A stretch of DNA of 64,000 bases from Terebella lapidaria (taxonomy: Eukaryota; Annelida; Polychaeta; Terebellida; Terebellidae), in NCBI GenBank assembly GCA_949152475.1, contig OX424568.1, forward strand, positions 26,883,667 to 26,947,666. Reading direction: 5' to 3'. Positions 24,411-35,004 of this stretch are shown in pieces. Below the pieces are notes generated by a model that saw only the letters and a list, made by a program, of their open reading frames with translations, searched no databases and was not told where the DNA came from. Positions within the stretch are counted from its first letter, which is position 1. Every line of letters begins with the position of its first letter. The position numbers were made by a program, and so were the translations under genes.

Positions 24411-26272
24411 CTAGACGTCAAGGCCTAAAGATGCCTTGGAGGCATTTCGGTGTTAAGACTAATTTGTAATATTTATAACATGTTTACCATGGGCTCTACA
24501 ATGCTCTACGACACACTATTTCCACGATATCGATGAAAACGAAAAATGCCGACTTGGCGAAAAAAATTCAGGTCAAGGTCAAAGTTCATCCATAATACTC
24601 CTTAGACATGTTTGTCTGATGCCACGAGTCTAAAAATAATGTCCGTTTCGCTCTACGACGCACCGTTTCCGAGATATCGACGAAAACGAAAAATGCCCAC
24701 TCGGCGAAAAAATTTCAGGTCAAGGTCAAAGTTCATCCATAATACCCCTTGGACATGTTTGTCTAGTGCCACGAGTCCGAAAATAACATCCGTTTCGCTG
24801 TACGATACACCGTTTCCGAGATATCGACGAAAACATAAATTGTTGACTCGGTAGAAAAATTCAAGATCAAAGGTCATCCTCAATAATCTTTAGACATGTT
24901 TTGTCTAGGGCAACGAGTCCGAAAATAACGTCCGTTTCGCTCTACTATACACCGTTTCCGAGATATCGACGAAATAGAAAAATGCCGACTCGGCAGAAAA
25001 ATTCAAGGTCAAGGTCAAAGGTCGTCCTCAATACCCTTTAGACATGTTTGTCTAAGGCAACGAGTCCGAAAATAACGTCCGTTTTGCTCTACGACGCACC
25101 GTTTCCGAGATATCGTCGAAAACGAAAATTGCCCACTCGGCAGAAAAATTCAAGGTCAAGGTCAAAGTTCATCCTTAATACCCCTTAGACATGTTTGTCT
25201 AGTGCCACGAGTCTGAAAATAACGTCCGTTTCGCTCTACGACACACCGTTTCCGAGAAATCGATGAAAACGAAAAATGCCGACTCGGCGAAAAAATTTTC
25301 AGTCAAGGTCAAAGTTCATCCATAATACCCTATAGACATGTTTGTCTAGTGCTAGAGTCCGAAAATAACGTCCGTTTCGCTCTACGACGCACCGTTTCCG
25401 AGATATCGACGAAAACGAAAAAAGCACTCGGCAAAAAAATTCAAGGTCAAGGTCGATGGTCATCCTTAATACCCCTTAGACATGTTTGTCTAGGGCGACG
25501 AGTCCGAAAATAACGTCTGTTTCGCTCTACGACGCACCGTTTCCGAGATATCGATGAAAACGAAAAATGCCGACTCAGCGAAAAAAATTTTAGGTCAAGG
25601 TCAAAGTTCATCCGTAATACCCCTTAGACATGTTTATCTAGTGCCACGAGTCCGAAAATAACGTCCGTTTCGCTCTACGACACACCGTTTCCGAGATATC
25701 GACGAAAACGAAAAATGACGACCCGGCAGAAAAATTTAAGGTCAAGGTCGAATGTCACCCTTAATACCCCTTAGACATGTTTGTCTAGGGCGACGAGTCC
25801 GAAAATAACGTCCGTTTCGCTCTACGACGCACCGTTTCCAAGATATGCAGGAAACCTCAAGGATGACTGGGCGAAAACTCTTCCGACCTCTAGGTCAAAG
25901 GTCGTTTGACAGATTGATCTCAAAATCAATAAGGTTCTTCCCTATTGATATATGAACCTCCGTGCAAAGTTCTGCAGCCATTGCCTACATACTTTTTGAG
26001 TTATCGAGCGGAAACAAAGTCCAAAAAAAAACATTGATTTCATCCTCACGGACCTCACGGACCTCGGATCCGGCTGAAAAACAATAGGGTTCTTCCACAT
26101 AATATGTCTGACCAATGCTGAAAATTTGGCGAAGATACATCGAGGCAAACTAAAGTTATCGGTCGGAAACCAAAACGGCGGAAAAAAAAGAAAAAAAAAA
26201 AAGAAAAAGAAAAAAAAAAAGGAAAAAAAAAATTCTGCTAAAACCATAAAGGCATTTCTTCCGAAATGCCTT
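24411..26272 (-). mobile_element. Family B Helentron-like element (copy B1)
   Basis: Reverse orientation. On the minus strand the 3' end at 24411-24450 reads CCGAAATGCC, then hairpin AAGGC-...-GCCTT, then GACGTCTAG and flanking T. The 5' end near 26250-26272 is a GGCATTTC/GAAATGCC palindrome followed by a homopolymer tract and about 350 bp of unique sequence. The core (about 24500-25860) is roughly ten ~147-bp units containing GCTCTACGACGCACCGTTTC, CGACGAAAACGAAAAATGCC and, in about five units, AGGTCAAAGTTCA. No coding is seen. Confidence 0.75.
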
Positions 26273-26960
26273 AATTAGGGTCGTATTACAGACATATTGG
26301 GAATCATATATTGTGGATCTTGTGGTGACCCGACCTCGGAATACTTTGAGTAGGTAATCTTGATATCATGTTTAATCAGACTTGAGAAACTGTACAAATT
26401 GGCCTCTACAGACAAAAGGTTCTACACTGAGCCTAGGGTTGTATTCAATTCTTTGCCCTAACAGTTCTATTACATGTGAACTGGCTTTATTACATTGTAT
26501 TATGTCAACAAATCATCTATCTCTGAGGAGTCATATATGGTGGATGTTTGGTCACCTTGAACCAAACATTGGATGACAAAGACTCTAGGTCTCAACCTTA
26601 CTTGATTCAGGTTAATAAAGAGGCATATAAGAAATCCTGTGTGGCATATTTTTGGTGACCTTGAACTTTACCTCATATAATCTTGAGTACACAAACTCAA
26701 GGTTAGGTCATTGAGATACAAACCCCATGAAGGTAGAGCTTAGGCTTTTTTCAAACAAACATGTATGACCATACATATAGGATCTCCAGCATTCCACATC
26801 TTATTGCAATATTCTACATGATCTTAGACCACTTTGAGTATTTGGGCACAAGTTATTCCACCTTAAAACGAGTAAATTGGCTATTGGATACAAACTCGTT
26901 CTAAACAGTGCTGAGGATCATGTTAACAATTCCTTCTCTGAGGAAAAGAGTATTTGAAAA
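26273..26960 (+). repeat. Old degenerate satellite, right part
   Basis: Continues the diverged repeats seen at 23940-24410 (AAATTGGCCTCTACAGACAA; CATATATTGTGGATC; CATATATGGTGGATG). Several TGACCTTGAAC-like words occur. Confidence 0.45.
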
Positions 26961-27102
26961 CAGCTACAGCACCCTTGTTTAATGAAATATTGAATTCTAC
27001 CAAGTCACCAACAAAATAAAATTTATCTCTATGATGTTAATGTCCACAGTAGCACCATATAGAATTGCAAGGGAGTTAACAATAAACACATCAAATACAA
27101 CA

Positions 27103-27108
27103 TTTATT
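27103..27108 (-). terminator. Poly(A) signal of the Gln-rich zinc-finger gene
   Basis: AATAAA on the minus strand, about 95 bp past the stop codon of the gene at 27203-28036. Confidence 0.6.
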
Positions 27109-27202
27109 GATTTATATATTACATTCATAGCAGTTCAATTGAACAAACATGGTTCGGATAACTACCGGTAATTGATTTCAGCTCTTCGGAAAACATGTGC
27201 AC

Positions 27203-28036
27203 TCAGGTAGGGTTCAGAGGGCTAACAGTTCTGTGATTTATGAAATGTTCCAAGAACTCCGGCCAGCCTCTCGAGAGGAATCCACAAGATCCGCACTTTT
27301 GCGGGTTAATTGGGTCGTGAGCCGACCGGTGGATAACGTACAGTGCTTTGTCCTGGAAAACGCTCCCACATATACACACATATATCGCCTGTCGCAATGC
27401 CAGAGTCTGGAATATTTCCTCGTTTGAAAACCACGATAGATTTGGGCGTGGTTTGGAAGGGCCGCTGATTTGATCGGGTTGCTGTTGTGCTTGCTGCGGT
27501 TGCAATTGGGGTTGTGGTTGTTGTGGTTGCAGTTGCTGTGGTTGCAATTGCAGTTGCTGTGCTTGTGGTTGCAATTGTTGTGCTTGCTGTGGTTGCACTC
27601 GCAGTTGCTGGGTTTGCACTTGCTGCGATTGCAGTTGCTGTGTTTGAAATTGCAGTTGCTGTGGTTGCACTCGTGTACTTTGCTGTGCTTGCAGTTGCTG
27701 TTGTGCTTGCTGTGCTTGCACTCGTGGACTTTGCTGTATTTGCTGTGCTTGCACTTGCAGTTGCTGTGCTTGGGTTGGCTTAGGATGTATCGGCTGAGGC
27801 CCCTGTGGGACTACAGTTGCCGATTTTGTCCGTTTCTTCGTTCGTCGCTGCTGGTCTAGTGTAACTGCGGCGTGCCCCACTTCAAACTGCTGGCCTTGCG
27901 CGAGCTGTGATGGTCCTTGTCCATGCTGCGAATGTTGTGCGGCAGGGTTCTGTTGAGGTCGATTCGTCCGTGGTTCTGGTGGATCTGGATCCAAGTCAAT
28001 AACGTCATCGTCTACTATATAGATTGGCGCCGACAT
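27203..28036 (-). CDS. Gln-rich protein with Ikaros/Hunchback-like C-terminal finger pair
   Basis: One uninterrupted minus-strand reading frame of 277 residues from an ATG at 28036-28034. In order: an acidic start SAPIYIVDDDVIDLDPDPPEP; a basic patch QRRTKKRTK near residues 62-70 that may be a nuclear signal; about 110 Gln-rich residues (roughly 85-200); and two C-terminal fingers near 215-268. Finger 1 reads CICGSVF...YVIHRSAH and finger 2 CGSCGF...EFLEHFINH. Spacing between the second Cys and first His is 12 in both, and the YxIH...H plus CxxCG layout resembles the C-terminal dimerisation fingers of Ikaros-family and Hunchback proteins. Finger 1 has CxC instead of CxxC. No DNA-binding finger array is visible. 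The bases before the ATG read TATTGCAG, a possible splice acceptor, so upstream exons may exist. Not identified to a named gene. Confidence 0.72.
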   Translation of the reverse strand: MSAPIYIVDDDVIDLDPDPPEPRTNRPQQNPAAQHSQHGQGPSQLAQGQQFEVGHAAVTLDQQRRTKKRTKSATVVPQGPQPIHPKPTQAQQLQVQAQQIQQSPRVQAQQAQQQLQAQQSTRVQPQQLQFQTQQLQSQQVQTQQLRVQPQQAQQLQPQAQQLQLQPQQLQPQQPQPQLQPQQAQQQPDQISGPSKPRPNLSWFSNEEIFQTLALRQAIYVCICGSVFQDKALYVIHRSAHDPINPQKCGSCGFLSRGWPEFLEHFINHRTVSPLNPT

Positions 28037-28446
28037 CTGCAATATCAAATGTAGTAATTGAGTGGAAACTAAAGTAAAAAGCAAAGCACCTGTACATGTA
28101 TAGCATGGAATTATAAATTCAAACCTATATGAACAATATCCTCATATTTCAGTATGTGTTCAAGTATGGGAGCACATTGAAGGAAATGTGCCACTCTGGG
28201 CAAATGTGGGCGTGACTAATCAGCGCCATGCTATCTGCACCGCATGACCAGTTTTGAACCAATCACAGCCTATTACTGAGATTGCGGCTTGTCCATGATA
28301 TTCTTCATGGACATTCTCGTGAAATAGGTTCCGCTGCATTATGACGAGGCTTACTAGTATTCAGTCAAAATAGTAACCCCATTTTAATGTTTTCAGTGAA
28401 CTATGCCTAGGCCTATATAGTATATCCAGAGAATCCTGGTGCACAG
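28037..28446 (-). other. Upstream flank of the Gln-rich gene
   Basis: Contains the possible splice acceptor immediately 5' of the ATG. No upstream coding exon can be recognised here or further right. Confidence 0.35.
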
Positions 28447-28695
28447 AAGTCAAGCGAACCTGAATGATTGTGAATAAACTAGGGAAGCTAATGAACTAAT
28501 ATATGTGTCAACAAATACATAACTATATCCCATACTCTATGGTGGCATTGCTTTGTCTGTCCATACATTGTAGGCGAGTTATTTGCGGCTTTATAGCAAC
28601 CTGCTGTCAGGTTTTCCTCCAAAGATCTCACACCCCCACTACCGATAATTTAGGGGCGCCAATATTCCTCCGAATCATTCAGGTTCGCTTGACCT
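28447..28695. mobile_element. MITE-like element with 23-bp inverted ends
   Basis: Left end 28447-28469 begins AAGTCAAGCGAACCTG. The right end 28673-28695 is its inverse with one mismatch (AATCATTCAGGTTCGC...). About 249 bp, no coding. Confidence 0.65.
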
Positions 28696-29278
28696 CCGTG
28701 TGGAGGAAGGTGGTGAGGGTGGATGGAGGCACACACAAAAATCATAACTTCCGAAAGAAGCTAGACCTAGAGTTTTATGTCATGATATGGCCTATTCATG
28801 CAACTCATGAATTAGTATGCGGCTTGTCCAATAGTTGAAAATAAATTACATTAAATAAAAAATTACTGTACATTACATTATTATGCAAGCGCTGTATTGA
28901 TTATACGTACAGTGCTTGCACAGTAAGCCATAAAGTTGATGAACTGATGAACTAGCCTAAAAAAATGGGGTTCCTGTTTGCCACCAGGATCGCCACCATG
29001 TAATTCGGGTATAGACAAACCATAGAAACAGTCTACTTGCCAAATTCATACAAACACGTAAAAATGTTACATTAACTTTTTGTCATGTTTGTTTTTGCAT
29101 AATACAAACAATGGATATGACGTTTTTTGTACTTCTTGGGCATAATAGACTGTTTTAGAGCCCCAAAAGCACATGGCACCGGCAGGTACCCCATTAGTTC
29201 TACACTCACAGTCACAGCTCACACACAGACTCACTGACTCAGACTCAAGAGTCAGTACACTCAATGACATTGTACGAC

Positions 29279-29508
29279 TACGAGATATATCCGTCCTAAA
29301 TTCGCCGCATTCCCAAATTCGCCAACGTGGATTTCAGGCCTTGTTATGTAAATGAAACTAAGAAGTTCGATCGTCAATCGAGACTGTGATACCCAATCTT
29401 TGTTTCACTTCCAGTAATTTATTTTTCACAGAACGCGTTTCTAAGTTATGATATTATCGAGTTTGTGAATTTTGGAATGCGGCGAATTTAAGACGGATGG
29501 CTCGTAGG
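29279..29508. mobile_element. Palindromic MITE with CCGTC(C/T)TAAATTCGCC ends
   Basis: Left arm 29281-29313 (CCGTCCTAAATTCGCCGCAT inside) is inverted at 29474-29504. The right flank forms a perfect palindrome CTCGTAGGCCTACGAG at 29501-29516. Confidence 0.65.
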
Positions 29509-29984
29509 CCTACGAGCAGCTATTTCGGCCGTCCTTGACAGGTTGTGAAATAAACCTGAGCTGAGGCCGGTTATCCTGCCAATACATCCAACCAACCTAG
29601 GGCCCCAGCTGTCACGATTTCAGCTTTAAATCATCTAAATCACAACTTGAATCCACATAAATTTCACTTTCAAGTTTCAGGTCTCTGTGTACATCAACAT
29701 GCGATTCTCTCGATGGCGTTGATTGGATGAAGCTTATTATGGTGGGCATATCACCGCATGAGACCATTTTAAAACCAACAAATATTGTACGCGATCCGGC
29801 CGCCCGTTCATTCCGGTCTAATTATCGCAAGTACATGCCCGGCTGGGCGGTTTGTCAAGTTTCTGATGACGATACAATGATATTGACAATATCGCAGTTG
29901 AGTGTTGGAGTTACTGCTATTCTGTTTTGATGTGAATAAAGATAAGAGTACCAGTAAATTATTACTAGAGAAAAACACGATCCC

Positions 29985-30600
29985 CGTATGCTGATCCTTT
30001 ACAAGTCAATGGTGTTGCCAGAGCTGGACATCCGTGGTCACGTAAAAAAAAGAAGAAGAACAAGTCCAGGCATTAGAATGCGTTCAGCGATCCTATATGC
30101 GTAGGATTCACGATATGTTCCATCTAACATATTGGGAACTGTGACAAATGAAGCAGTTGAGGCTTTAATCTTTGCAGAATAAGACATGATTCCCTTGTCA
30201 CCAGAGGGCCCCGACTGTAACAGTTCACCACACTCTCAAAGGCCATCAGAAACTTGACAAACTGCTCAATAGACAAGTTCAAAAGAGCTATGGATAAATT
30301 TCTACAGATTGTAGCTGATGGGCCCCAGATCCAACGCTACACAGCTCAGAGGAGAGCTCTCACTAACAGTCTTGTGAACATGACCCAGCTCACTGCCACA
30401 CACTTGTCAGTTAGGGAAGGGTATAACACTAAACACAAAGTCAGCCCACAGCGGCTCCCAGACCATTCTTGCTAACATCAAATTGGAGCATGGTGTCTAG
30501 CTTCGGATCAAAGTAGATCAGGGTGTGGGTGTTTGTCGTGTGTGGGTGTTCACGTCCACCCTGATTCCTCCTTCGAGAGATTGTTGTTTTATTTAACAGG
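29985..30600 (+). mobile_element. LINE 3' fragment (RT C-terminus)
   Basis: Broken frames read LLYKSMVLPEL, then HDSLVTRGPRL and TNCSIDKFKRAMDKFLQ. This is the usual text after the RT palm in CR1/L2-like LINEs. Several stops and frame shifts lie between. The 3' part is noncoding and ends near a TTGTTTTATTTAACAGG tract. Confidence 0.6.
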
Positions 30601-30917
30601 CTTGCAATGAAGGGGCATGCATTTGATCATGCCGAGGAACTGCTGTAGGCCATGGATCTATTAAATGTTATTGCACGGGGCAGTGTACAGATTGTTACGA
30701 AAGTGCTTATTGCTGTATATTTTTTGGACTAGATAAAAGGAAAGAAAAGTTAGGAAACTCCGTGCAACCGCTATTGTTGTACGCTTTCATTCAATATGCT
30801 TAATCCAAAGTTGCCGAGAGAATTCAAACGTTGGATGAGGGTAGTTCCATAATTTATTATTTGCTTTCATGGCAGGCACAAGCATGGTAACCATGGTAAC
30901 TGTGGCAATGTGATCCA

Positions 30918-31625
30918 CCTTCTTTGTGTGTTTAAACTTTAAAATGCAATTTGAGGATGTCTGCATCGCTCTTTTACCACTGTTAAACTCAAGTTCCTCT
31001 GTCAGGGAAACACGCTTTTTGGCCATAATTTTGTTTTGTATAATCGAATCAACTTGAAATACTGTGTGTTCTAATTGGGTACCATGCTGCAATTTTTCAC
31101 CAAATTCCAGAATTCTATCTGAAAAAAAGTAAAAAGTTGGCAATCTTCCCCAATGTTAAATTTCAGTACAAAACGGGATCAAATAAATTTCATCAAATTC
31201 AGGGCTTTTATCATGTTTATGCCCGTACAGAATGAACCTATTGCGTTGATTTGGAATCAGAAGGCACAGTCGGTGTACATGTATATTAAGTAAATGTGTT
31301 TATTTTGAAGCAATACATGACTGAAACATCGAATAAAAGTTCCTGTTTTTGTGCCGACTCTGAAATTCCATGTTGGTAGACATGAGGGTAGATTGCCAAC
31401 TTTTTTATTTTTTGAGATAAAATTCTGAAACTTGGTGAAAAATTGCGGCATGATACCCAATTAAGACACACAAAATTTCAAGTTGATACGATGATCCAAA
31501 ACAAAAACAAAAAACGGCCAAAAAGCGCATTTCACTGACAGATGTACTTGACTTTACAAGATTATGATCATACCAACGATAGAAATTTAATTTCAAACAC
31601 TTTTGGACTAGGGCCAACAAAACCA
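30918..31625. repeat. Large foldback with ~140-215 bp arms
   Basis: Left arm 31011-31147 is inverted at 31391-31530, with weaker homology continuing outward to about 30918 and 31625. Shared words include AACTTGAAAT, CTAATTGGGTA, CAATTTTTCACCAA and AGTTGGCAATC. The loop is about 240 bp. It may be a foldback transposon or two opposed copies of one repeat. Confidence 0.7.
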
Positions 31626-33236
31626 ATGATCATGAACATTATGTGTACAATAACAGGTTATTGTTTTACAATGGCGGGAGGCCATTGAACTTTTGCTAAG
31701 TTCATGACCTTCTTTATATGTTTTTAATGTGTTATCCTGTGAGACCCACTGAGGTTCCAGTTCCAGAGCTAGTGGTTCAAGATGTCACAAAAGAAAAAGG
31801 AAAAATCACAAAAAAAACCTTTGTAGAGTTGGCTCAGGCCGCGGGATTAAAAGATGCCACTTCAAAATCCCTCAGTGAAGAAGACTTTGACTGCGTGGAT
31901 GCAGTCAAACTTCTGACAGACGAGGATCTCGAGCAGCTATCAATCAGCCGTGGTCAGCTGCGCATGCTACAAAAATTGCGTGACTGCCTGAACGCCAAAG
32001 ATGGACGAAAGAAGACAAAAAAACTACAGCCGGTTGACGCCTCGGACACTAACGCACCAGCAGCTGGAATCTCAGCCGATGAGCTATCATCCCTTTTTGA
32101 CAACATGAAGATGGACCAGGCACAAGATGGGGCTAACGACATCCCTGCAGGTACGTCCCCAATCCTAGCTGTGGCCAAAGTGGCGCGCCCTCACGAATTC
32201 ATTAACAGGGAGATGCGCAAGACCGGTGACATCAAAACGTTTGCAGACTTCATGCTTGGCACATCCTTCATTCTGGAACGGGAAATCATGCAAGGAGTAT
32301 CCAGGGAGCACATCTTGCACGTCGTGCGACACATTTCGTTCTTGTCACAAAAATCGAGCCAGCGCTACATGACTGAGTCAATCGTCTCCTATGATGACTC
32401 GGTTCGGGACAAGGTTGCCATGACCGGTGGAAAATGGCCGGCTATGTCAGATATGGACCTGTGCAATAGGCTCCTAATCATGAAGACACATGACAAGCAG
32501 GAATATGGAACCAGTCGTCGGGCTCCAATGAACACGCCGTCAGGACACCAGAAATGTCTCCGAGACAATCACATCGAGTGCACAGCTAAACCCTGCCGCT
32601 ACGAGCACCTGTGCCTCGTCTTTTTTTTTTTGCGGCGAGCCACACCCATTCAAGTCGTGTCTGAAACAACGGAAGCAAGACCCCAAGTGACTAAACTATC
32701 ATTTTGATAGATGGAGTTCCGTGTCCCTTAAAACCAATGGTATGGGATGCTGAACTCTTGTGTGGTCCAGACCGGGATTATCTACTCTCCGGAATCAATG
32801 CGTGGTTTCCCACTATTTGACAATGACACAGTTCCTGTCAATGGATACGAATGTGACAATTATTCCTCCGCTGAGGTCGCAGAAGCCAATTAAGCCGCTG
32901 CTTGATGAGCTTTTCGTAGCTGAACTCTCGCAAGGTAAAATTACCCAAAGCCATACTAATTCCAAATGTGTCCACTCATTGGGTGAAGTAGCCAAGAAGA
33001 ACAGTCAGGAGTTACGTCCGATCACTGACTATAGCCGTCCGCATGACATATGTATCAACGCATTCATGGACTATCCCAAGCAGTCATTCAGTTCTATTGA
33101 CGATGCAACACGTGTGATGACAACAACTTGTTATATGGCAACCTTTGATATCTCGAAGGCCTATCGCTCCGTGCCGGTTCTCCCACAGCACTTTTGGGAT
33201 AGGGCCAACAAAACCAATGATCATGAACATTATGTC
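31600..33236 (+). mobile_element. Broken DIRS-like (tyrosine-recombinase type) retroelement fossil
   Basis: A gag-like region (about 31718-32700) is followed by part of a reverse transcriptase (about 32880-33200) with text such as LRPITDYSRP and TFDISKAYRS, closest in style to DIRS/Ngaro-type elements. The recombinase end is not seen. It is broken at several points and 3' incomplete, hence inactive; divergence suggests a moderately old copy. A direct repeat of about 35-45 bp (AGGGCCAACAAAACCAATGA...) lies at both ends, near 31600-31645 and 33190-33235. Confidence 0.6.
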
Positions 33237-33282
33237 CCAAATCACGCTGGCGTCATCAGGAGCAGACATTGTGTGAACCTAG

Positions 33283-33335
33283 GTATTATTCAATTTCAAT
33301 TCAATTCAATAAGTTTATTTCAACATCAACATTGA
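33283..33335 (-). mobile_element. LINE/SINE-like 3' tail
   Basis: ATTCAATTCAATAAGTTTAT on the plus strand reads on the minus strand as AATAAACTTATTGAATTGAA, a tail typical of LINE 3' ends. Only the tail is recognisable. Confidence 0.35.
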
Positions 33336-33442
33336 CAAGTACAATTCCACAGAGTTACATGAAAAATATAGATGTTGAAAGGGAATGCATAGAAGCCAAG
33401 GCTTATAACGTTGCAATTCCCAAATTAAAAGTTACAATATTT

Positions 33443-34456
33443 TTAAAGACGACGGACAGTAAAAAAAATTTCTTGCACAAATATACTGCTTATGTTCATA
33501 TGATATGCTACGATTCCATCGATATAATGCGCGTCTGGGACGATCAAAATGCTGTTCACAGTGCCCCAACCATGCCGCGTGTTTCAGGTAAAAGAATCGT
33601 GACGTCACGATAGGTCATTACGTTTTCCATACAGCTGTATAGATACCTGAACGTTTTCCGCGGATGCTGTGATCACCGCGGTGAGGTCGAAGAATTTTCA
33701 TGCGTTGAGATGGCGTTCATTAAATGTTTGCGACACAACCATTTTTGGGCAGAAGGATATGAAAATTTGCCACTATGTTCAGGAGAGTATATAGATGACA
33801 CTGTTATGGTGAAATATATGGTTAACCTGAAAAATATGCACAGTCCATGCCTAACATTGTCTCTAATCGGAAAATATTTCAAGAGGGGTGATGAGTTATA
33901 ACCCACAGGTAAATATGTGCTGATCAGAATTTTCTCAAAATTCGTCTGATTATCAAGTGATATGTGTAGATTGAAATCGTTGAATAAAAATTGGGGGTCA
34001 CCGCGTTGGATTTGTTGCAAAACACTTTCGAAAAAGTTTAGCTATCTTTCGAAATCCGCCATATTATTAATTTCAAAATGAACTAACAGCCCCAGAAAAA
34101 AATCCATACGGTAGAAACTTCTAAAATTTAGTATACATGTCTAGTGGATTGTACACATGTAAAAAATGAAAAATAAATTGGGGGTCACTGCGGCAGAATT
34201 TTCGCAAATCTGCATTTGAATGCTGTATGTCGGACTAGGATTGTGCGCCCGTTTGCCACCAAAATGTCAGAGGTTTACCTATCGTGACGTCACACCATTC
34301 GCTGGAAGCTTCTTGAAGGGAGTCTCTACTACAGAGCGCCCACAGGGCAACAGGATGTATATTTATTGAAAATATTGTTGCTATCATTAATAACCCATAC
34401 GACTCTATCATATAAGGAAAAAATCCTGAATATTATTTTTTCACCGTCCGTCGCCT
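33443..34456. mobile_element. Non-autonomous element with TTAAAGRCGACGGAC ends
   Basis: TTAAAGACGACGGACAGT at 33443-33460 is inverted near 34434-34456 as CCGTCCGTCGCCTTTAA. A second inverted pair inside includes the palindrome CGTGACGTCACG (33597-33608) and ATCGTGACGTCAC (34283-34295). About 1.0 kb, no coding. Confidence 0.5.
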
Positions 34457-34479
34457 TTAAGTACACATGTTCAAAACCA

Positions 34480-34556
34480 ATAAAAGATAAAAAAAAAAAA
34501 AAAAACCAGATAAAGACACATGAAAAAAATAAAAATAAAAAATAAATAAATAAAAA
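34480..34556 (+). repeat. Adenine-rich low-complexity tract
   Basis: A-runs with ATAAATAAATAAA, possibly the tail of a retroposed sequence. Confidence 0.6.
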
Positions 34557-34557
34557 A

Positions 34558-34712
34558 ATGGACACAGGCACAAGATGGGGCTGTGCTTGGCTTGGATTGT
34601 GCTTGGATTGTGCTTGGCTTGGATTGTGCTTGGCTTGAATTGTGCTTGGCTTGGATGCACCCTTGGCTTGGATTCATGGATTCATTTCACCCTTGGCTTG
34701 GATTCATTATTC
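34558..34712 (+). repeat. TGTGCTTGGCTTGGAT minisatellite
   Basis: Seven or more variants of a 13-19 bp unit GCTTGGCTTGGATTGT. It begins with a near match to the gag-like region of the retroelement fossil (AGGCACAAGATGGGGCT). A stray copy (CACCCTTGGCTTGGATTCAT) lies at 35340-35360. Confidence 0.75.
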
Positions 34713-35004
34713 CGACTCTACCCAGAAATTCACAATAGATCCCGTGAAATATGTGTTACCAAATAAGTACAGTACGTACCAAGTACCCAATCACAAACCA
34801 GAAGGCCATTGATCGAGTTTATGGTATCGAAAGAATTCCATGTGAATTGACCGCGAAGGAACACGATATCCTGCGGTGACATAAAAAATTCTTCTTTGTA
34901 AGGAAGGCTTTGATTGGGCGAGAAGCCGCGTGCTCGATGAAGCGTGGCGGATTAATTGGGTCAATTTCCCGACGTTGTTTTGGGCAAGAAACGACCGTAA
35001 ATCC

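Noticed and set aside
27470-27859. Leu/Val-rich plus-strand frames opposite the Gln-rich gene
   Set aside because: They are the complement of CAG/CAA-type glutamine codons; the minus-strand frame has finger motifs and a poly(A) signal.
30787-31143. 118-codon minus-strand frame as a gene
   Set aside because: It overlaps one arm of the foldback and has no recognisable domain.
34930-35004. Longer KDM6A N-terminus
   Set aside because: The upstream in-frame codon at 34930 is GTG; the first ATG in frame is at 35005.
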